Shown here in pieces: positions 1 through 9,710 of a stretch of DNA of 64,000 nt. This DNA comes from Topomyia yanbarensis (taxonomy: Eukaryota > Arthropoda > Insecta > Diptera > Culicidae), in contig NC_080671.1 of assembly GCF_030247195.1 (NCBI RefSeq), positions 203,216,897 through 203,280,896 on the forward strand, in the 5' to 3' direction. A program made the translations under genes and the position numbers. Under the pieces are notes generated by a model, which saw nothing but the letters and a program-made list of their open reading frames with translations, was not told the origin of the DNA and searched no databases. Within the stretch, counting starts at the first letter, position 1. Each line of letters opens with the position of its first letter.

Positions 1-1273
1 GATTTTAACAATGGAATTCCATATCAACATTTGAATAGGGCCAATAAGATTTGTAAACAAACTTTTGTTTTGCTGATTTCTCTTAATTTGTTATCATTTC
101 AACACAGAAAACATTTGAAATTGATTCTACCAAGGGCAAAGATGTTGATTCATGTGTATTTTTCATAAAATTCAACTCTGTAGCGGAAAAATGAGCGAAA
201 TAAGTTTGTTTACAAAAGTTTCATTAGCCCTTTTGAAGAATTACTATTGAATTGAAGATTGCATTTACCATTCTGTTTAGCGTTGGCATTTCTCTCCGCA
301 TATCTCTACGGTAGATTAAAAACCAAATGTATCCTTGCAATGCCAATAGTTTCTTTGAATGAATTTGATCTTTTTTAAAAAAAGCATTCTCAAACATAAG
401 GATAAACAAAATTATTGAATATGGAACTGTTCAGTTATTTAAAAAGATAAGAAACTAATCTTCAATTTCACCTCTCTTCCATACGCAGTTTTAATATAAA
501 TTTATTTCTGAGTAGCAGTGTATATAGCAGTGAATTCCTAGTTTAAGATGGTCTAAAATTGATCGCTACTATTTAAATATAGCTTTCGGATATTTTCATA
601 TCGCATCCCTAGTGACCATAAAAAACAATCTTCATTAAATTAAAGATATTTGCTAATCTTGCATTTCATAGCATGCCAAGTTCTTATGTGTACTGAAATA
701 ATGCAGAGTGCTGCAAAATACGGTTACTGAAAAACAATTAAGTTGTTCCTCAGATAGGATGTTCTCTTCGTAATTTTATTTTATATAGCAAACTACTATT
801 AAATTGCAAATAGTGAGGAAATATTTTTGTCACATACCTCTGGGAAAAAACTGGACATTTATAAAAACTGGACCCATTTGTCTGTTTGACTGGATCGAGT
901 AAAAACTGGGAAAACCATTTGCGTTGCTGTCTTTTCCTATAAAAATTACAAAACAATGCCTTTTTTATACGTCAAAATTGCGCGTACATCCTGAAGTCCT
1001 GCTTGGGTACTAAAATGTTTGATTTTTTGCTCTTTGAACTATTTTATCGAAATGATGAAAAAGAAGAAAATATTAATATTATTTTCAAAGATCCTACATA
1101 TCTTAGCTTATTTTTAATTGTTTACATTTTCAAACCTGTGTTTCTAGCATATATGTAAATCAACGAGAAAAAAATCACATTAAATCATCTAGAAAAAAAA
1201 TCACATCACATCACATCAATTGCTTACAATAGCATTTTTCATATGAAAAATACGTTAATTTGCGTTGATCTAG
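1..1273. other. A+T-rich stretch, no gene seen
   Basis: I see no convincing coding region, RNA gene or bounded mobile element here. The open frames are short, A+T-driven and without recognisable motifs. A short direct repeat of ATCACATC-type units lies near 1190-1220. Confidence 0.6.
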
Positions 1274-1281
1274 CTGGTAAG

Positions 1282-2256
1282 TATGGTTCGCAGTACCGAC
1301 CCTTTTTGGCGAGAACCGGTACTACGGTACTGAAGCCCTCAGTACCGGTAGTACCGGTACTCGAATATTTTTTTTAAAAAAATTGAAAAAAGCTTCAAAC
1401 TGAATTTGAATGCTTCTCAGATGATTGATTTGTGCTGATCAAAAAACATGTGTATTGTTTTTAATTGCTTCGGAATGGTAAGACTCATTTCACAGAAGAT
1501 ATTTTTCGTATAGGGTACCTTCTTTTATTTCGAAATCTACGCCACTTTGAAATCAATTACTGCTAAATGTGCAACTTTCGTCGACTTGAACAGATGGTAA
1601 ATGTATGAAACCCTGTTAACAACCGTAAATCAAAGCGAGAATGGCAGTAAATCCGAGCAGGTTAATCGCATTTCCTTTCTTGCTTTTCTGAAAATTGGTT
1701 TCGACCTTTATCTCGTTTGCCTACTATTCTCTAATGCATATCAAGGCTCCTTGCTTTCCTTTAACTATGGAGTTTTGCTGAATTTTCCGATCACCAATAA
1801 TTACAAATCGCCCCATTTGAAGCAAAGTCTAAAACTGTTAGCTACTAAATCGCTGTTCGTTCTTTTATAGATAAAGGTTTAAGAGCAAACCAAATACAGA
1901 CATGACTTAGACCATAGTCTTATTACGCGCCACCCAGTGAATAATGGAAACCAATCAGAATGTCGCTAATAAAACTTTAACTTCTAGAATTATTATGATG
2001 ATGGCCCCACCTCATTCCCACACAAAGGTGTCATCTCACCGATTTATCTAGAAGGTAAATTAATATAATTAAACGTTATCTTGCAGATCGATATTTTGAA
2101 ACAGATCCCCTGCAGAGTTCACATATTTGTCATAAAAAATTGTATAGTACCGAAAATACCGGTACTGGCTTTTGTTCAGTACCGGTATTACGGTACCAAA
2201 AATGAGTCGGTATTCCCGGGATTTTCGGTACCGGTATTACCGGTACCACAACCCTA
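1282..2256 (+). mobile_element. Non-autonomous hAT element, 975 bp, with 8-bp TSD
   Basis: The element is bounded by a perfect 8-bp direct repeat CTGGTAAG (1274-1281 and 2257-2264), the target-duplication length of the hAT superfamily. Its ends are imperfect inverted repeats: the left begins TATGGTTCGCAGTACCG and the right, read inward, begins TAGGGTTGTGGTACCGG. Both subterminal regions are packed with TACCGG/CCGGTA motifs (about 1297-1360 and 2148-2250), as expected of transposase-binding repeats. The interior has no transposase: the only frame of note (1601-1870) has no hAT motif. It therefore depended on a transposase made elsewhere. Confidence 0.85.
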
Positions 2257-2264
2257 CTGGTAAG

Positions 2265-3200
2265 GCGAATTATTTCGATGAACTTTAAGGTTGTGCTCAA
2301 TTTTGGCACATTAAAGGGGGCATATATTTGGAATTATTTGAATTACAAATGCAGCCAGCGGGTACTGTCAAATGCACTGCCCTTTTATGCAAAAGTGACG
2401 TTAGCGCAATTTTGGTCAAATTTCATTTTTTCATATTTTTGAGTTCTCTACATAAATCAACGTCTTTCAGTATAATTGTCTTTCAAAAATTATGCAAAAT
2501 GGTCTTTTAAAACGCGAAAAACAAAGTGACGTAAACGCCACTTTTTACCAAAGTGACGTACCGGTGCAAAATATGTAGTACGGAACGCGTATTTAACAAG
2601 GTTTAATAGTTTATTCTTAAGTTGCTGTAAGTGACGTTGTGGAGCTAGATAAACACCATTATGTGATGTAAATGGTTAGAGTAGTATTATAATGAGGCTA
2701 GGGTGGTATACAACTTATTTTTCAACCATTTATATTTCATAAAGCAGTCTCCTGTGCAAGTTAGAATGCAAAGCAGGGAGCTTAGCCTTATTCAACATGG
2801 ATACCACAATAGTGTACGAACATATCTTGGTGGAAGCTCTTGTTCACTGTTGTTTTATTTCTCATTATTTTGGTGCACAATTGGTTCCAATTAACAGATT
2901 TCTAAATCAATTCCAACCAAATCCCTCCAAATGATCTGGAATTTATTCAAGTTTCATAAACCGTATAAGTTGAACTGTTCAGATATCCGGTTCCGAATTT
3001 ATACGAACATTTCATGGGGTCTTTCCGAGGCAAATTTAAGTCAGCTTCATTGATTTTTTAAAGTATAGCTTGAAGACTGGTAATAAAACAACATGATCAT
3101 TAATAAATTGTATATTGAAAGGCTCTAAGTTAATTTTGAAACCATCTGAGAGACTTAGTGGGTCCATAATGAGTAACCCATACCTGCGAAACGCTTTTAC
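2265..3200. other. No gene seen
   Basis: Short frames only. AAAGTGACG occurs several times (about 2392, 2523, 2549) and recurs beside the foldback at 4470 and 4920, so part of this stretch may be the same repeat family. No element ends could be defined. Confidence 0.5.
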
Positions 3201-3224
3201 CTGAATACACCTGTTATTCGACAC

Positions 3225-4060
3225 ACTCGATCTACTATCAATGCAATCAGATGTAAAGTCATCAGATGACAAGGGGCATATTACGACCAACGCCAGAATA
3301 ACCGTATGCTGTGCTTGAATAGTTTGAAGACAACCGACATGATGTATTTTGTGCCGTGTAGCAGGAATATCCACTAAAAAACTTACCAAAGCAGCGGAAT
3401 CCGGAATAACCAAGACAGATCGCTAAGTGGGACACGGTATCCAAATGTCTTCAAATATGATTGCATTCTTCACAGATCACAGAATTTGGTGTGCCGCATG
3501 ACAGAAATAATTCTTAGAATTGATTGGTCTGAGCCTCCGTATTACGGAATCTTTAATAAAGTGTTCCCATTTAACTTTGAATTTGCATTGTCCATAATTT
3601 TCAAAGCTGATGTTATTTGATATGCCGCATAGCAGTAATGTTTAACCCTCCGGAAGTCGCGCAAATGGCTCACTGAACGAGCACCCGCTGGTGCCCTAAG
3701 ACAATTTCGCTAGATTTTCAGAGTAGCGTGCACTCGGTGCACTAGCGCGGCTGCCGGAAGGTTAACAAAAATGTTTCATCCGAAAAACCGGATTTCGTAA
3801 TAACCGGAATTTATTATAAAGCGTTCCTGTGTGCCCAGATGATTTTATATTTGATAGTATTGTTCGTATAAAATCAAGCTGGTGATGTGCCGCGTGATAG
3901 GAATATTCACTTAAAATATCGTCTAATTAAAAGTGATGCGGAATCACCGGAATGGATCGTAAAGTTGCCCCGTGTGTCCTTATGACTTTACCTGTTTGCA
4001 TTGTTCAAAAATCATCGTTGAAGTGCTGCGTGGAAGGTATCTTCAAGTATAAATGTTTCA
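3225..4060. repeat. Degenerate tandem repeat, unit about 130-140 bp
   Basis: A motif of the form GTGCCGCATGATAGGAATA recurs in diverged form near 3352, 3490, 3620, 3889 and, weakly, 4021. Spacings are about 130-140 bp, or twice that. Each is followed by a CCGGAAT block and a TAAAGNGTTCC...GTGTGCCCAGATGAC-like block. The array is interrupted by the TTAA MITE at 3646-3761. I recognise no protein motif in either orientation, so I read it as satellite-like rather than coding. Confidence 0.65.
3646..3761. mobile_element. Short TTAA-type (piggyBac-like) MITE
   Basis: TTAA at 3642-3645 and 3762-3765 flank a 116-bp segment. Its ends are inverted repeats: CCCTCCGGAAGTCGCGC on the left and, read inward from the right, CCTTCCGGCAGCCGCGC. 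It is G+C-rich compared with its surroundings and splits one unit of the tandem array, so it arrived after the array formed. The TTAA target and short length fit a piggyBac-mobilised MITE. Confidence 0.75.
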
Positions 4061-4516
4061 CAGACACGGGTAGCGCATTTCGTATTCACTAGATCCTCCA
4101 ACCCAGAACCGCTTCCACGTTGCCTGAAAAGGCCTACATGATACCAAAATGAATTCATAGTGTTCAAATGAACGATAATATATTCAATCCATTTTATGAT
4201 AATGCCAGACTTGCAGCTAAACTTTGGCAAATTCATGGAAATGCACTAAATGACCCTCGTGCATAACCCACGGAACATCCGTATAAATGCCAAACCGACC
4301 ATCTGGCCAGATCACCACATACAGCCTAGGAAAACTTGAATGAATTCATGATAATTTGCAGGTAATTGAGTTAAAACGGTTGAAAATACATGACACGCTT
4401 TACTCGGCAGTATTTGTTTGTATACGTACGTCAGAATTGCATAAAAACAGTGGAATTAAATCGCTGTTTTTCTGCAAAAGTGACGTTACTATGTTTTAAT
4501 TGCCGCAATATTCTAC

Positions 4517-4919
4517 TGTATCGATTTTGTTGGCTATTTTCGGCAAATTTGAGACTAAGAGAAACGAAAGCAATGAAATTGAAAGACGGATAGGTATTCT
4601 AGAGCGAATCAGTTATAAACTTAGAACGAAAAACTAGAACTAGGCAGGCTCATATGGGCATGATCGAAAGGAAATATGAAGAATTCTTTACCTTCTGCAG
4701 AGTAGGAGTTGGGCGTCGCACCCAAGTCTACCGCATGGTCTATGGTCATCATCATGTTTTATCGCCTTTCGATCATGCCCATATGAGCCTGCCTAGTTCT
4801 AGTTTTCCGTTCTAAGTTTATAACTGATTCGCTCTAGAATACCTATCCGTCTTTCAATTTCATTGCTTTCGTTTCTCTTAGTCTCAAATTTGCCGAAAAT
4901 AGCCAACAAAATCGATACA
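4517..4919. mobile_element. Foldback MITE, copy 1, 155-bp arms
   Basis: Arms 4517-4671 and 4765-4919 are reverse complements at near identity (outer end TGTATCGATTTTGTTGGC), around a ~93-bp loop. A second member lies at 41854-42283 and partial members at about 13305-13360 and 15405-15482. The left flank TACTATGTTTTAATTGCCGC is shared with the second member, so the mobile unit probably extends a few tens of bases beyond the palindrome. No coding capacity. Confidence 0.8.
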
Positions 4920-5639
4920 AAAGTGACATTAGTTAAAATTTATATGGTTTTTCCAAAAAAGGTAGAATTAAAGCAATTGGCTATTATCTACGATGGATTG
5001 TACACATTTTGTACAGAACAGATAGTGGAAATATTAATTGTACTTTTGATAACATCACGTAATACAAAAATTGGTTTCCTGACAAATATTCCTTTTGGCG
5101 CTAACGTTACAATTGCGTAAAAGGGCAGTGCAGCCAGTCCATTTAAACTATGTGAGGCTAAAAGAGAGGCTATGTGAGACGAATGATGGAATGAACAGAA
5201 AAAAAGACATTTATCGGCAAGTCCCGTCCCAGATTAGAACATATTTCAAATCTGCTAAAAGTCGAATGGAGCTTAAGAAATTTTTTAGCCAGTGCTATCA
5301 ATAAACCCTTTTTTAAGATTTTGCGACTTAGTCCGGTCTGAATTAACACCGACCATACGTACGAAGTCCATTCAAAATAATAGTCAAAAACTTCTCATCA
5401 CAAGTGTACCTCAATTTTGAAGTTGACTGTATGAAAATGTGTAACTAACAAAATTGTCTTCCCGTGACAACCGTGCGAACACAGAGTGTTTGGTTAAAAA
5501 GCTTTCGAGGGATAATAGATGAAACTATTTAGAGAATAGGTCGTTTTTCGAGGAGCTTTGTAATTTTTGCGCTTCTCATACATTGCTTTTCTTATATAGA
5601 AAGGTTATGCAATCACTCGGAATCTCTTTAACCGAGGAC

Positions 5640-5960
5640 CGGTGGGTCAAGTCTCTTAAACCAATCGACTCAGTGTGTGTACTTAAATCAAACTCATCAA
5701 TTTTTCTCAGAGATAGCTGAACCAATTTGAACAATATGATATGCAAATGAAAGGTTTCAATTGAATTTCATTTGGATTGGAGTTCTGGTTCCGGAGTTAC
5801 GGGTTGAAGAGTGCAGTCAAATATCAAATTCTTATTTAAACTGGTACCACCATGGTGGTCAAATGATGCATTGCATATTAAAATGTACGCAGAATTACAC
5901 GAATTTTGCGGGTTTAGATCACTAATGACCAAGTAAAGTAGCTTTGAACACATTGGCCGC
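5640..5960. repeat. Dispersed repeat (degenerate)
   Basis: Contains the block GCTGAACCAATTTGAACAA followed by AAATGAAAGG and TTCCGGAGTTACGG. Diverged relatives of this layout occur at about 7490-7640 and 45040-45240 (TGGCTGAACCGAT...AAATGAAAGACCT). The pattern is an ancient dispersed repeat; its class is unclear. Confidence 0.5.
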
Positions 5961-6400
5961 CTGTGACGTTTTTTTTCTTTCTTGTTTATTTGACACGGCT
6001 CAACTGAGCATAACTGAGCCGTGGGTCTTTTATGATTTTTATAATATGTAGAAATTAAAATTAAATTAGATGGCAGTTGGTTTGGTGGTACTGGGCCCGA
6101 TCGTTGTTGAGCGGATGTTTGTTACTGTCTGGTCCGCAGTCGTTGGCTTAACAACCGGCTGTGGTATAGCACACGACAGTTATATACCGGTTTTGGTCGT
6201 AGCAGGTGGAATTTCGTTAGCAGCCTCTGCACAAGGTTTTCCGTGGTGTAGCGGCTGATCACAGTATTGGTACGTAGGAATCTACTCTGGGTGCGTGGCC
6301 AGTGTTCGATGAGAATATGTAACACCTTGAGGTGATCTGGTGGTGAGTGTCAAGTAGGAGGGAATAGGTTTTGTCGGACGCATTCTCACCACACGAACGC
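5960..6400 (-). repeat. Possible retroelement 3' end with stem-loop
   Basis: On the minus strand this stretch ends with a 9-bp stem (CACGGCTCA at 5994-6002, TGAGCCGTG at 6015-6023). It is followed by AATAAACAAGAAAG and an A-run, seen as a T-run from about 5970. A stem-loop plus A-rich tail is what a non-LTR 3' end often looks like. Upstream on the minus strand the sequence is G+C-richer with a broken frame (6122-6325), but I could not assign it to a known protein. Confidence 0.35.
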
Positions 6401-6666
6401 CGTTGCGATATCTTGGGAAGAAGTTCCTTCAAGTATCTTTCTTAACACTATTCACCTCTCCGTATTTTTACATGAGTAATTTGATAACAGTGGGACTAGT
6501 ACGCGGTGTTAAGTCATGTAGTTTTTTTCAATACTGTTATTATCTATATATGTTGGGATACTGTATAAAACATCATTACATTCGACAACGTATTTCAAAT
6601 TGTTCTGTGAAGCAAATGATTCTGCTTGACTAATGTTTTTGGACATAATCAGTACCTCATGACGTA

Positions 6667-7246
6667 CAGTAGCGCTCAAAAGTATTTTGTAGGGTGTATT
6701 TCGTCGGCATTTCTGTTATCGACAAAGAAGTGCTTAAAAGTCTAACGACGAAAAAATGCTACGTATGTCGTTTGCTATCGTTATAAGGACTTCAGTTTTA
6801 AGCTCAAGGTTTAAAATTACGGGAAAAGGTTTCCGGCCCTGGACCCTTTCCAAAAAGAGGTGTCAACGGGAGAATGCTGCACAGCCGCCATCTTGTGACA
6901 AAATCACTTGAAAAAAATATTTTTTGTGCTTCACAACTAGTATTATAAATCCCATTTTACAGGATTCCAATTTACCTCTTTATTGCGTTTAGAAAAAATC
7001 TCGAAATATTCCTGTTTTTTCGTGTTCTACAGTACTGTCTACCCATGATCGCATTGTTGTCTCGTTTTCTATGGGATTTCCTATCTTTATGGGACTGATA
7101 TGCGACCATGGGCAGCTGTAACCCCTTAACAGCGCCGCCCTAGCGACTGAATTCCGAACGAATATGAAATGATCAACTAAAGTGCTAGTTATTTCTCCGA
7201 AAATGCAGGAAATGAAGTACCTAAAAAAGACTTTCGAGCGCTACTG
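6667..7246. mobile_element. Tc1/mariner-type MITE, 580 bp
   Basis: The ends are inverted repeats: CAGTAGCGCTCAAAAGT on the left and CAGTAGCGCTCGAAAGT read inward from the right. TA dinucleotides sit directly outside both (6665-6666, 7247-7248), the Tc1/mariner target duplication. There is no transposase frame. Interior sequence (the TTTCCGGCCCTGGACCC region near 6828) has diverged relatives at about 18650-18900 and 37050-37210, inside the large copies C and B. Confidence 0.75.
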
Positions 7247-7271
7247 TATATGGTGGAATTGTACAGTTATT

Positions 7272-7412
7272 CTACTTTAGCTCCATGTTCACTTTCAACA
7301 TTTGCTCTACTTCACGAATCGAAATGTTCGGTCTTACCGGACATTTCGAGAAGCCGACAGCAACACAGTTAGCCTGCAACGGGGTATACACTTGCTTTGC
7401 ATTGTCACTCAT
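7272..7412 (-). CDS. Small open frame, possible first exon (unassigned)
   Basis: An ATG in a good insect context (AACAAACAATGAG) opens a 46-codon frame beginning MSDNAKQVYTPLQANCV and ending EQMLKVNMELK. After the codons for FSKCP the sequence reads CCG|GTAAGA, a plausible splice donor, so this could be a 5' exon rather than a complete gene. The stretch is G+C-richer than its surroundings. I do not recognise the protein. It could equally be the start of a transposon ORF. Confidence 0.22.
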   Translation of the reverse strand: MSDNAKQVYTPLQANCVAVGFSKCPVRPNISIREVEQMLKVNMELK

Positions 7413-7489
7413 TGTTTGTTCACGATCCACACACAAGCGGCGCGCAGCTAAATTTGCCCTGCCTTAGCAGCGGAACGATATCTTGCTGC

Positions 7490-7640
7490 CAAACTCCTAA
7501 TTTAATATCCTATCTATATTTCTGCGAATTCTGTACCGATTTTTACAAACTTGATTTCAAATGAAAGATATGACACTCCTATTAGCTGTTATTGAATTTT
7601 ATTCAGATCTGACTTTTGATTCCGGAGTTAGCCTGTTAAT
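7490..7640. repeat. Dispersed repeat (degenerate)
   Basis: Diverged relative of 5640-5960 and 45040-45240: an ACCGATTTTTACAAACTTGA-like block, then AAATGAAAGATATGACACTC and TTCCGGAGTTA. Confidence 0.4.
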
Positions 7641-8079
7641 ACGGTTACACAGGAATTTCTCATATAAACCGTTATGATCGTAAAACCTCAGAGCTTAAAA
7701 ATCTACTGAAATGAACTACTTCGCTTAGCAGATCTAGATAACTGATGGCCAATTAAAGATTCTTTAAAGTTATTGTCCACTAGCCCCGGTCTCCCCTACT
7801 GTTAGTTTTTCTGTCAAAAGATAAAAATATCTAAGTTCAATAATCCAAATAAATGGAAACAAGATAAGTGTTTCACGCCAAAGAATAAATTATGCGACCT
7901 TAACAGACGTACAATCTGAATCATTAAAATTATGATGTTAACTATTTAGGTTTTCGAGAAATAAAGGAAGACTTAAAACACTAACTATTGAATTCTGTGC
8001 ATACTCAATTCGGTTCGGCAATTTCCCAACAGTAGTGTAGTCAGCAAATTTAGAAACTGATATTTCAGTAAAGTGAGAT

Positions 8080-8240
8080 TTGTTAGCTGATTATTTGCGA
8101 AATATTTTCCGAGTCTCAGCTATGAAACGTCACTTTTACTGAGATCTCAGCAAAAGAATTGTTTACTGAGATCTCAGCTGTTGAGATTTCGGCAAAAGAT
8201 GCGAAAAAAGCTGAGATTCGGCAGTAAAATTAAGTGTCTG
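8080..8240. repeat. Cluster of palindromic GAGATCTC repeats
   Basis: TTTACTGAGATCTCAGC occurs twice (about 8135 and 8168), with further TGAGATTTCGGCAAAAGA and GCTGAGATTCGGCAGTAAAA variants around it. The pattern looks like the subterminal or internal repeats of a DNA transposon. I could not find its ends. The same GAGATCTC word appears near 16460 inside copy C. Confidence 0.4.
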
Positions 8241-8755
8241 TTCTTCTAAAAGGTAACCTTTTAAACTCATTTACTAAAAGTTATGCGCCCCATTGAATAG
8301 GAAATTTTCTCACCTATCCAATAGACCTAAAAAATTTGCAATACAATGTTTTAGTTTTGAACTTGAGGTATTTAATGACAATCAAGTCAATTGCCGAAAA
8401 GGTACAGTAACTCCGTAACGGTTATGATTTGGTGGCATGTGTGGAACATATTTTCCCCAACTTTGATTCTCATCCCTCGAGAGTTTCTTAACCATGAACC
8501 AAATATTCTGTATGAAAGAATACACTGTTTTCATAATAACGGTTGTCACACGAATGTATCCTTCATTCCGTGATTACCATATTCAAAGTATAAAACTTTT
8601 GAAACGTATATATTAAAGAAGAAAAGGTTGCGATTCCGCTCATTATAATAAAATACGATGTAACACACAAATCATAATTCTGTTCAGAAAAAAATCAGGA
8701 AAATTTAACCAATAACTAAGAAAATATATACAATGCGGACGAAGCATCATTCAGT

Positions 8756-8927
8756 GGGGGCGGGCATAGTTGGTCAATCGATTGCCTTATACGCAGCGAA
8801 TCTGATTTCAATTCCCAACCCCGCACATAGGGTTACAGATTTTTCAAAAAGAGAATTTTGCTAGCTCGAATAAAGGGGCGAATGACCCCAAGGTTAAAAC
8901 TTCAATAACTTAAATAAAAAAAAATAA
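8756..8927 (+). mobile_element. tRNA-derived SINE (Feilai-like) with 10-bp TSD
   Basis: Flanked by perfect 10-bp direct repeats ATCATTCAGT (8746-8755 and 8928-8937). The head is tRNA-like: GGGCATAGTTGG (8762-8773) fits a pol III A box, and GATTTCAATTCCC about 40 bases later is a decayed B box before an acceptor-like CCCCGCACA. The body contains CTCGAATAAAGGGGCGAATG and the tail is A-rich. Layout and body resemble culicine tRNA-SINEs of the Feilai type, from memory of the family. It is not a working tRNA gene: the B box is altered and no cloverleaf closes. Confidence 0.8.
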
Positions 8928-8937
8928 ATCATTCAGT

Positions 8938-9486
8938 CCTTTAGAACAGCGTCGAAGCGTTCCAAAATATACATGTACTTACACAAATAGAATAATGAAC
9001 GATGTTAGCAGGAGAATAGTAGTTTGAACCGTACAATAAATTGTAAGAAAATAAATAACCGCCTTTTATTCTACTACCTGAGAGAGAAGGATTTGTTGAT
9101 TTAGGGTTTTTCTGTATACTTTAAGACGGCCGGTTTGTACCTACAGATGCGGCAAAGATGCAAAGACCTTAAAAGTGTTTTTATTATTCATCGCTCTCTT
9201 CTGTGGGCACATAATACATGCACATTATGCCACCGTTCAAGGACACTTTCTTCGGCTAGGAATATAGGGAGAAGGAAATAGTGAAATGTCTGATGGGTAC
9301 ACCTTGAGGTGAATAAGCGGTGATTCGAGTGACGTGTTGAGGCAAAGCCATTAGCGGTTACGAGAAGGGTTATTTTCTGACGTTAGCCTAGTCGGGTGAA
9401 GGCGACTTGTAAACTGCATAAAACGACTCAAATAAAAAGAAACTTGAAAGGGTGGTTGGGATGGGAAGTATACATAGTCTACAAAC
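8938..9486 (-). other. Intron sequence following the small Wnt exon
   Basis: In the sense of the minus-strand Wnt gene this lies downstream of the splice donor at 9486. I see no next Wnt exon (the expected block after FGP...G is SREAAFV-like) here or anywhere to the left edge. The intron therefore probably runs off the window. Confidence 0.5.
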
Positions 9487-9571
9487 CTATATTTGAAACT
9501 GGTCCGAAAACGGTGTCGTCCTCTATGGTGGTACAGTTCCAGCGTCGATGCCTGAACTGTTGTTTGCATTC
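9487..9571 (-). CDS. Wnt5: Wnt protein, conserved N-terminal Wnt-domain exon (partial gene)
   Basis: An 85-bp exon. On the minus strand it follows the acceptor TTTCTTTTAG and runs to AATATAG before the donor GTTTGT. It encodes [13 protein letters not shown], then [15 protein letters not shown]. This is the highly conserved Wnt block E-C-x-x-Q-F-x-x-R-R-W-N-C, with both cysteines and the tryptophan present, followed by the family's FGPV stretch. It joins in frame (phase 0) to the large exon, which ends ...SRGARAAIQ; the family sequence across this junction is AIxEC. It ends in phase 1. The remaining cysteine-rich Wnt domain, with the acylated serine and C-terminal knob, is not visible and must lie to the left. 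Wnt proteins are secreted, lipid-modified ligands for Frizzled or Ryk receptors. Confidence 0.9.
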
Positions 9572-9710
9572 CTAAAAGAAAGGGGAATGATTAATGGACA
9601 GGACAATATAATGATGGATACAATGTGACATTTTTAGAATCGATTAAATTTTATAAAGTGTACAATTATGACGTTAAATATTTATTTTCAAATTCGATTA
9701 AAATACTAAC
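9572..9710 (-). other. 139-bp Wnt intron
   Basis: On the minus strand the intron begins GTTAGTATTTTAATCG and ends CCCCTTTCTTTTAG. It separates the codons for AIQ and ECK without disturbing the frame (phase 0). Splicing here joins two halves of a conserved Wnt motif, which is strong evidence for both sites. Confidence 0.88.

Noticed and set aside
3036..3413. 125-codon minus-strand frame as a gene
   Set aside because: It overlaps the degenerate tandem repeat. The translation has no motif and does not continue in the neighbouring repeat units.
8756..8850. tRNA gene
   Set aside because: The A-box-like and B-box-like words belong to a SINE with flanking target duplications and an A-rich tail. 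The B box is altered and no cloverleaf can be closed.
6290..9345. ACACCTTGAGGTGA at 6322 and 9301 as paired element ends
   Set aside because: The shared word is only about 14 bp, mostly palindromic, and flanking sequence does not align beyond it.
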